From Nitrogeniibacter mangrovi (GTDB lineage Bacteria; Pseudomonadota; Gammaproteobacteria; Burkholderiales; Rhodocyclaceae), in contig NZ_CP048836.1 in the NCBI RefSeq assembly GCF_010983895.1, positions 2,914,001 to 2,978,000 on the forward strand: a stretch of 64,000 bases of DNA. Direction: 5' to 3'. The notes beneath the pieces are model-generated. The model worked only from the letters and a program-made list of their open reading frames with translations, had not been told where the DNA came from and did not search any database. This document shows positions 58,378 to 64,000 of the stretch, in pieces; position 1 is the first letter of the stretch; the number at the start of each line of letters is the position of its first letter. The position numbers and the translations under genes were made by a program.

Positions 58378-60102
58378 TCAGCCGGCCAGCAGATCGAACC
58401 AGGGCGTGGCGCGATCGTGCGCCGCCATGAGCCTGAGCGTCTGCCCCGGCGTGAGCTCCAGCGGCGTATCGAAGCGGTAGAACATGTGCTGCCAGCCGGA
58501 CACCGGCAGCGCGTCGCGCGGATGGTTCTCGTAGACGGTGGTGCCGTCCATGTTCAGGCGGATCCACTGGATCACGCCGTAGCAGGTGCCGGCGGCGGTG
58601 GCGCTCACCTCGAGCACCTTTTGCTCGGCCGGGTAGGTGTCATCGTTGACGAAGTCGAAGTGGAAGGCTTCCACGTCGTCGCTGAGCAGTTCGGGATGCA
58701 GGTCGGCGCGGAACACCGGCAGCTTCTTGGGCGTGATCGCGTTGAAGCGGCGGATGTCGAAGCCGAACGGGTCCTTCACATGGAAGTAGCGCGCGAAGCC
58801 CTCGCCCCCCACCAGCGCGATCATGAGGCTGGCGGTGGCCGGCACGATGGCCGCGCCCGGCTTGAGCAGACGCCGCTTGGCATCCTCCATGGCGGGCAGC
58901 ACGTGCTCTTCGATCAGGCCGCTGGAGAAGATCTCGTGCACCAGCACGTCGGCCAGCTCCGGCAGCTCGCTGCCCAGCTGCACCTCGAAGGACGGCTTGG
59001 CCAGCACCGTCACGGTGTCGCCGAAGCCGTTGTCGGCGACGATCTGCTGCGCGGTCCGCGCGATCAGCGGCGCGCCCTCGCAGGTGACCACGTTGCGGGC
59101 CCCGAGCCGGGCCGCCATCATCGACAGCAGGCCGGAACCGGCGCCGATCTCGAACACCTGGGTGTCGGGCCGCACGTAGGTCTTCATGCCTTCGAAATAG
59201 GCGTTGTTGCGCGCCTGCTCGTTCATCATCGGCACATGCCAGTTGGGCACGATCTTGTCGATCAGCCAGGACTTGCCGAGCTTGGCCGTCAGCGAATCGG
59301 GGTTGGCGGCCAGCGCCTGGTCACACAGGGCGATGGCCTCCTCACCGCGCTGCAGCCCGGCCAGACACACCGAGGCGGCCTTGAGGGTCTCGTCGTCGTC
59401 GGGTGTGACCGCGAGGATGGCCGTGTAGTCGTCCACCGCCTGCGCGGCACGCCCGAGCTGGGTGAGCACCTTGGCGCGGCCGGCGCGCGCGGCCGTCAGC
59501 TGCGGGTCCATCTTCACCGCCTGGTCGAGGCGTTCGAGCGCCTCCGGGTGACGACCGAGCTGGCTCAGGGTGAGACCGATCTTGGCGAAGGCGCCGGCGC
59601 TGAGCGCCAGCCCGTTGGCCCGCTCATAGGCCTTGAGCGCCTCGCCATGGCGACCGAGCGCCGCCAGCGCGTCGCCCTTGGTCATCCATGCGGGCGCCGC
59701 CTTGGGGTTGTACTGGATGGCGCGCTCGACCGACGTGAGCGCCGCGTTCGCCTCGCCGAGCAGCACCTGGCATTCGGCCAGGTTGAGCCAGCCTTCCCAG
59801 GCCTTGGGCAGCCGTTCGGTATAGCGCAGGTAGCAGGTCCGGGCCTCGGCGAAACGGCGCTGCTCGCGCTCGCACACGGCCAGGTTGAACAGGGCGTCCA
59901 TGTCGTCCGGCGCCTGTTCGAGCACCTCGCGCAGCATGCGCGCCGAGGCGTCGAAGCGACCGGTCATGCCATGCATGGTGGCGCACAGGCGCTTCAGATC
60001 GGTGTTGGCGGGCTGCGCCGCGCACAGCTGTTCGCAAGCCTGCAGGGCCTCGGCATGGCGCCCCGCGCGGAACAGCGCCTTGATGTCGTCGATATTGTGC
60101 AT
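58378..60102 (-). CDS. TPR-repeat protein fused to a PRMT-like SAM methyltransferase
   Basis: 574 aa from the ATG at 60102. Residues about 1-275 are TPR repeats in tandem (for example AWEGWLNLAECQVLLGEANA, AWMTKGDALAALGRHGEALK). Residues about 288-574 are a class I methyltransferase with protein-arginine-methyltransferase character: WHVPMMNEQARNNAYFEGMK before motif I, VFEIGAGSGLLSMMAARLGA (317-336), acidic E342, and VHEIFSSGLIEEHVLPAMED (389-407) where PRMTs have the double-E loop. A C-terminal beta-barrel-like part follows. The layout matches eukaryotic PRMT9/PRMT7. Substrate unknown; protein methylation is inferred. Confidence 0.75.
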   Translation of the reverse strand: MHNIDDIKALFRAGRHAEALQACEQLCAAQPANTDLKRLCATMHGMTGRFDASARMLREVLEQAPDDMDALFNLAVCEREQRRFAEARTCYLRYTERLPKAWEGWLNLAECQVLLGEANAALTSVERAIQYNPKAAPAWMTKGDALAALGRHGEALKAYERANGLALSAGAFAKIGLTLSQLGRHPEALERLDQAVKMDPQLTAARAGRAKVLTQLGRAAQAVDDYTAILAVTPDDDETLKAASVCLAGLQRGEEAIALCDQALAANPDSLTAKLGKSWLIDKIVPNWHVPMMNEQARNNAYFEGMKTYVRPDTQVFEIGAGSGLLSMMAARLGARNVVTCEGAPLIARTAQQIVADNGFGDTVTVLAKPSFEVQLGSELPELADVLVHEIFSSGLIEEHVLPAMEDAKRRLLKPGAAIVPATASLMIALVGGEGFARYFHVKDPFGFDIRRFNAITPKKLPVFRADLHPELLSDDVEAFHFDFVNDDTYPAEQKVLEVSATAAGTCYGVIQWIRLNMDGTTVYENHPRDALPVSGWQHMFYRFDTPLELTPGQTLRLMAAHDRATPWFDLLAG

Positions 60103-60235
60103 TGTGTTCGATCTTCCGGGTGCGCCCGGGCGGCGCCCCGCTCCCTCGTGTCCGCCGGGGATGCTAGCCGACCCTCCCGGCAACTGCAACGCAACCGCCG
60201 GATGGCCGCCCACGACCTGCCGGCACCGGGCGAAA

Positions 60236-60252
60236 ATTGTGCACTGCACAAT
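60236..60252. promoter_or_regulatory. 17-base palindrome upstream of ndh
   Basis: ATTGTGCA-C-TGCACAAT is a perfect inverted repeat 80-96 bases before the ndh start and 134 bases before the methyltransferase start on the other strand. A TAGAAT -10-like box is at 60282-60287. Likely an operator; the cognate regulator is unknown. Confidence 0.6.
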
Positions 60253-60331
60253 AATTCCTACACTTTCTGGCCAATCCCCCGTAGAATCTCCCTCAACCAA
60301 GAATTATTCATAGCCTTCAGGGAGTTACAGC

Positions 60332-61687
60332 ATGACTGGAAAATACGGCACAAGCGTGCCCGATGCGCGATGTACGGCCGATCCGACCCTGCACCGGATC
60401 GTGATCGTGGGCGGCGGCGCGGGCGGACTGGAGTTGGCGACGCGGCTGGGCGAGACCCTCGGCAAGCGGGGCCGCGCCTCCATCACCCTGGTCGATCGCA
60501 ACCGCACCCACATCTGGAAACCGCTGCTGCACCAGGTGGCGGCGAGCCGGCTCGACATGGACGACGACGAGCTCGAATACCTCGCCCAGGCGCGCTGGCA
60601 CCACTTCCGTTTCTTCAACGGCGCCATGGACGGTCTCGACCGCGAGCAGCGACGCATCTTCGTCGCCCCGACGGTGGACGAGGACGGCCAGGAAATCACC
60701 CCGCGCCGGGCGGTGCCCTACGACACCCTGGTGATCGCGGTGGGCAGCACCGCCAACGATTTCGGCACCCCGGGGGTGGCGGAGCACGCCATCGCGCTGG
60801 ATTCGGCCGAGCAGGCGGTGCGCTTCAACCGCAAGCTCATCAACGCCTGCCTGCGCGCCAACAGCCAGCATGAGCCGCTGCGCCCCGGCCAGCTCCATGT
60901 GGCCATCATCGGCGCCGGCGCCACCGGCGTGGAGCTGGCCGCGGAGCTGCACAAGACCACCCGCGAGATTGCCGCCTTCGGCCTCGACAGCGTCGACTTC
61001 GACCAGACCGCGAAGCTCACCCTCATCGAGGCCGGCCCGCGCATCGTGCCGCAACTGCCCGAACCGCTCTCGGAGGGCGTGGCCGACCTGCTCAAGGGCC
61101 TGGGGGTGGACGTGCTCACCGGTCGCAAGGTGACCACCATCACCCCCGAGGGCGTGGCGCTGGAGGACGGCACCTTCATCGCCAGCGAGCTGAAGGTGTG
61201 GGCCGCCGGCGTGAAGGCCCCGGCCTTCCTGGCCGAGCTGGGGCTGGAGACCAACCGCATCAACCAGATCCTGGTGCGCGACACCCTGCAGAGCACGGTG
61301 GACGACAACATCTTCGCCTTCGGCGACTGCGCCGCCTGCGCCCTGCCCAACGGCAGCTTCGTGCCCCCGCGCGCGCAGGCCGCGCACCAGCAGGCCTCGC
61401 TGTTGCTCAAGGCGATGAAGGCGCGCCTGAAGGGCGAGGCGCTGCCGCGCTTCCATTACAAGGACTTCGGTTCCCTGGTGTCGCTGGGCAAGTACAGCGC
61501 GGTGGGCAGCCTGATGGGCGGACTGATCGGCGGCAACGTGAAGATCCAGGGCCTGTTCGCCAAGGTGATGTACAAGTCGCTCTACAAGATGCACCTGATC
61601 GCCCTGCACGGCTGGTTCAAGATGCTGCTCGACACCGTCGGCCGCGCGGTGCTGCGCCGTACCGAGCCACATGTGAAGCTGCACTGA
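60332..61687 (+). CDS. ndh: Type II NADH dehydrogenase (NDH-2)
   Basis: 451 aa. Two Rossmann folds: FAD site IVIVGGGAGGLELATRLG near residue 23 and NADH site VAIIGAGATGVELAAELH near residue 190. The WAAGVKAPAFL and FAFGDCAAC segments are typical. C-terminal amphipathic helices attach it to the inner membrane. It passes electrons from NADH to quinone without pumping protons, feeding the bc1 complex. A GGGAG site precedes the ATG. The palindrome upstream suggests regulated expression. Confidence 0.93.
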   Translation: MTGKYGTSVPDARCTADPTLHRIVIVGGGAGGLELATRLGETLGKRGRASITLVDRNRTHIWKPLLHQVAASRLDMDDDELEYLAQARWHHFRFFNGAMDGLDREQRRIFVAPTVDEDGQEITPRRAVPYDTLVIAVGSTANDFGTPGVAEHAIALDSAEQAVRFNRKLINACLRANSQHEPLRPGQLHVAIIGAGATGVELAAELHKTTREIAAFGLDSVDFDQTAKLTLIEAGPRIVPQLPEPLSEGVADLLKGLGVDVLTGRKVTTITPEGVALEDGTFIASELKVWAAGVKAPAFLAELGLETNRINQILVRDTLQSTVDDNIFAFGDCAACALPNGSFVPPRAQAAHQQASLLLKAMKARLKGEALPRFHYKDFGSLVSLGKYSAVGSLMGGLIGGNVKIQGLFAKVMYKSLYKMHLIALHGWFKMLLDTVGRAVLRRTEPHVKLH

Positions 61688-61706
61688 GGCATGCCGCTTC
61701 CCCACG

Positions 61707-61732
61707 ATGGCGACCTGCGGGTCGCCATTTTT
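61707..61732 (+). terminator. Terminator after ndh
   Basis: ATGGCGACC, loop, GGTCGCCAT, then TTTTT. It separates ndh from the OPT gene. Confidence 0.85.
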
Positions 61733-61811
61733 GCGCCCGGCCGCCCCGCGCGGGCTTGATCGTCCGGCCCAAGCCGGTATGGTGGACCAAGTCTTCCGTT
61801 GCGGCCCGTGC

Positions 61812-63521
61812 ATGCCCCAAGAACGCGAACTGACCCCGCGCGCCGTGCTCACCGGCCTGATCCTCGGCGCCGTGCTCACCCCGTGCAACGTCTATGCCGG
61901 TCTCAAGATCGGCTGGTCGTTCAACATGTCCATCATCGCGCTGCTGTTCGGCGTGGCCTTCTGGCGCCCCCTGGCCGCGCGCGGGCATGTGCCGGGATGG
62001 ACGCCGAAGGAAAGCAACATCAGCCAGACCACGGCCTCGTCGGCCGCGTCGATCATCTCCGGCGGCCTGGTGGCGCCGATCCCCGCCTATCTGCTCATCA
62101 CCGGCCGGCCGCTGGCCATGGGGCCGATGATGGCCTGGGTGTTTGCGGTGAGCTTTCTCGGCGTCTGGGTGGCCTGGTATCTGCGCCCGCTGCTGATCGA
62201 GCGCGGCCAGCTGCGCTTTCCCGCCGGCGTCGCCACCCTGGAGACCCTCACCGACATCTTCGCCCACGGCCGCGAGGCCCTGCGCCGCATCGCGGTGCTC
62301 GCCGGTGCGGCGCTGATCTCCGCCATCACCAAGGCGGTGGACGCCTTCGTGATGACGCTGCCAAAATGGGCGCCGGGCGCCTGGTTCGGCCACTACACCC
62401 TGGCCCTGGAACCGTCCCTGCTGCTGCTCGGTTTCGGCGGCATCATCGGCCTGCGCGTGGGCCTGTCGCTGCTCGCCGGCGCGGTGCTCGCCTGGGGCCT
62501 GCTCGGCCCGGCGCTGGTGGCCCGCGGCCTGGTGACGGTACCGCCCGACCCGGCCGCCAGCCTGTTCGGCCCGCTGGTCGAGTGGCTGCTGTGGCCGGGC
62601 GTCAGTCTCATGGTGGCGGCCAGCCTCACGAGTTTCCTGTGGCAGATCGTCAGCGCCCTGCGCACCCGGGGCGACGGCAGCCGGCCAAGGATGCGACCCG
62701 CCCTCGCCCGCCCGCTGGCGGGCCCGCTGCTCGGCCTGCTCGCGGCGAGCGCGATGACGGTGGCGCTGCAGATGGCCCTGTTCGACATCTCGCTGCCCAT
62801 GGCGCTGGTGGCGATTCCGTTCGCGGTGCTGCTGGCCACGGTCGCCGCCCGCGTCGTGGGCGATACCGGCATTCCGCCCATCGGCGCCATCGGCAAGGTC
62901 TCGCAGCTGGGCTTCGGCGTGATGGCGCCGGGGCAGGCGGTGACCAACCTGATGACTGCCAACGTGGCCGGCGGCGCCGCCGGCCAGTGCGCCGACCTGC
63001 TCAACGACCTGCGTACCGGCCACGGCCTGGGCGCCAGCCCGACCCGGCAGGTGCTCGCCCAGTGCGTGGGGGTGCTCACCGGCAGCGTGGTCGGCGTGGT
63101 GGTCTATCTGGCCCTGATTCCGGATCCGGCGATGCTGCTCACCGAGCAGTGGCCCGCGCCGGCGGTGGCCACCTGGAAGGCGGTGGCCGAGGCGCTGTCG
63201 GCGGGGCTCGGCGCGGTGCCGGTCGAGGCGCGCGCGGCCATGGCACTGGGCGCGCTCGCGGGTCTGGCCATCGGCCTCGCCGAACATCTCCTGCCGCCGC
63301 AGCAGCGCCGCTGGCTGCCCAGCCCGGTGGCGCTCGGGCTGGCCTTCGTGATCCCCGGTTCGGTGTCGATCATGATGTGCCTGGGCGCGGTGCTGGTCGC
63401 GATCGTCACGCGCCTGCGCCCCACGCTCGCCGAGCGCTTCGCCGTCGCCGCATCGGCCGGCCTCATCGCCGGCGAATCGCTCATGGGCGTCGCCGCCGCC
63501 GTGGTGTCGATGGCGCGCTGA
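61812..63521 (+). CDS. OPT-family oligopeptide/metal-chelate transporter
   Basis: 569 aa from MPQERELTPRAVLTGLILGA; an ATG at 61779 is an alternative and neither has a strong ribosome site. About 14 hydrophobic segments. The NVYAGLKIGWSFNMSIIALL segment in the first helices and the NISQTTASSAASIISGG motif are hallmarks of OPT proteins. They move small peptides, glutathione conjugates or siderophore complexes across the inner membrane; the substrate is unknown. It follows the ndh terminator and is its own unit. Confidence 0.85.
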   Translation: MPQERELTPRAVLTGLILGAVLTPCNVYAGLKIGWSFNMSIIALLFGVAFWRPLAARGHVPGWTPKESNISQTTASSAASIISGGLVAPIPAYLLITGRPLAMGPMMAWVFAVSFLGVWVAWYLRPLLIERGQLRFPAGVATLETLTDIFAHGREALRRIAVLAGAALISAITKAVDAFVMTLPKWAPGAWFGHYTLALEPSLLLLGFGGIIGLRVGLSLLAGAVLAWGLLGPALVARGLVTVPPDPAASLFGPLVEWLLWPGVSLMVAASLTSFLWQIVSALRTRGDGSRPRMRPALARPLAGPLLGLLAASAMTVALQMALFDISLPMALVAIPFAVLLATVAARVVGDTGIPPIGAIGKVSQLGFGVMAPGQAVTNLMTANVAGGAAGQCADLLNDLRTGHGLGASPTRQVLAQCVGVLTGSVVGVVVYLALIPDPAMLLTEQWPAPAVATWKAVAEALSAGLGAVPVEARAAMALGALAGLAIGLAEHLLPPQQRRWLPSPVALGLAFVIPGSVSIMMCLGAVLVAIVTRLRPTLAERFAVAASAGLIAGESLMGVAAAVVSMAR

Positions 63522-63682
63522 GCCCCGGTGCCCCGCGGAAAACCCGGACAGCAAAGGCCGCGGCGGTCCTCTATATCAGATAAGTGACATTACGTATTCC
63601 CGCGCATCGTCAATTGGAAGACCATGCGCTGGCCCGATGGACGAGACCATCCGGGCTCCCGCAGAAAAACGAATGCGGGCGT

Positions 63683-63713
63683 GGCACCTGTACCCCCGGG
63701 ATACAGCCGTGCC
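63683..63713 (+). other. Hairpin in the leader of the second TRAP binding protein
   Basis: GGCAC CTGTA pairs with TACAG and GTGCC (two unpaired Cs), loop of nine bases. It ends 28 bases before the start codon. No T run. It may be an operator or a message-stabilising element. Confidence 0.45.
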
Positions 63714-63741
63714 GATTCGAACACACGAGGAGGAGTAACCC

Positions 63742-64000
63742 ATGCGCAAGCACATGTTCGCCATCGCAGCAGCCGCAGTCCTGGCCGGCACCGCCGGTTT
63801 CGCCCAGGCCGAGGACGCCTGCGATCCGGGCGAGGTGGTCATCAAGTTCAGTCATGTGACGAACACCGACAAGCACCCGAAAGGCATCGCCGCCACCCTG
63901 CTCGCCAAGCGCGTGAACGAGGAGATGAACGGCAAGGCCTGCATGCAGGTGTATCCGAACTCGAGCCTGTACAACGACGACAAGGTGCTCGAGGCCATGC
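63742..64000 (+). CDS. TRAP-type (DctP family) binding protein, cut by window edge
   Basis: The first 86 codons of a second DctP-like protein. Signal peptide MRKHMFAIAAAAVLAGTAGF ending in AQA, then the mature start EDACDPGEVVIKFSHVTNTD and the conserved VYPNSSLYNDDK. A GAGGAGGAG site precedes the ATG. It shares the KFSHV and VYPNS(S/T)LY motifs with the DctP at 32516. A DctQM pair may lie downstream, outside the window. Confidence 0.9.
   Translation, partial: MRKHMFAIAAAAVLAGTAGFAQAEDACDPGEVVIKFSHVTNTDKHPKGIAATLLAKRVNEEMNGKACMQVYPNSSLYNDDKVLEAM

Noticed and set aside
56614-60873. Plus-strand open frame of about 1400 codons
   Set aside because: It covers the conserved protein at 56894 in another frame, the antisense of the TPR-methyltransferase and the start of ndh. 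Low-complexity translation and no ribosome site.
63660-63720. Sigma-54 promoter for the second TRAP binding protein
   Set aside because: GTGGCAC is present, but the GC-containing -12 element (TTGC) is missing at the required distance.

Overview
The window reads as a chromosomal stretch of a high-GC betaproteobacterium. The gene order cytochrome bc1 (petABC) next to sspA-sspB, the block der-hfq-hflX-hflK-hflC-hisZ-purA, the block rlmN-pilW-rodZ-ispG-hisS, and a dihydrolipoamide dehydrogenase that carries its own lipoyl domain all fit Rhodocyclales (Thauera, Azoarcus or Zoogloea relatives). That placement is inferred from gene order and protein character only. No phage, plasmid origin, conjugative element or CRISPR array is visible. 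The only mobile-element signal is a REP/RAYT locus near 54-55.4 kb.

Layout. 0-1.8 kb: a hemerythrin-domain protein cut by the window edge, and a glycosyltransferase. 1.8-5.7 kb: petABC plus sspAB on the minus strand. 5.8-10 kb: dnaX-ybaB-recR with a CaiB-type CoA transferase. 10.3-13.2 kb: a ZIP metal transporter, the 4.5S SRP RNA and an acyl-CoA synthetase. 13.3-16.8 kb: rlmB, rnr (its reading frame is broken in a G tract) and two tRNA-Leu(CAG) genes. 16.9-32.4 kb: a nearly unbroken minus-strand housekeeping run: purA, hisZ, a DUF2065 protein, hflC, hflK, hflX, hfq, der, bamB, a YfgM-like protein, hisS, ispG, rodZ, pilW, rlmN, ndk. 32.5-36.2 kb: an orphan TRAP-type binding protein divergent from a sensor kinase/response regulator pair. 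36.2-42.3 kb: tilS (also frame-broken in a G tract), accA, tRNA-Ala(CGC), a Sua5-type synthase, purK, purE, folD. 42.4-47.2 kb: a second kinase/regulator pair divergent from an orphan LivJ-type binding protein. 47.6-54 kb: the pyruvate dehydrogenase operon. 54-56.6 kb: REP doublets, a RAYT transposase, an AT-rich small membrane gene and three small proteins. 56.9-63.5 kb: a conserved protein of unknown function, a TPR-plus-PRMT-like methyltransferase, NDH-2 and an OPT transporter. The window ends inside a second TRAP binding protein.

How the genes work together. Aerobic respiration and carbon entry are well represented (bc1 complex, NDH-2, pyruvate dehydrogenase). The rest is mostly core information processing (DNA polymerase III tau/gamma, RecR, RNase R, RlmB, RlmN, TilS, Hfq, Der, HisS), envelope and protein quality control (BamB, YfgM-like, HflKC, RodZ, PilW, SspAB) and purine, folate and isoprenoid synthesis.

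The points most worth following are these. (1) Two paralogous modules each pair an orphan periplasmic binding protein with a DctS-like kinase and a FixJ-like regulator, with no transporter genes beside them. (2) A TPR-methyltransferase fusion has the layout of eukaryotic PRMT9. (3) A REP/RAYT locus has an AT-rich cargo-like gene between two REP doublets. (4) A palindromic repeat sits in frame inside lpd. (5) Two single-G frame breaks, in rnr and tilS, need checking against raw reads before either gene is called a pseudogene.
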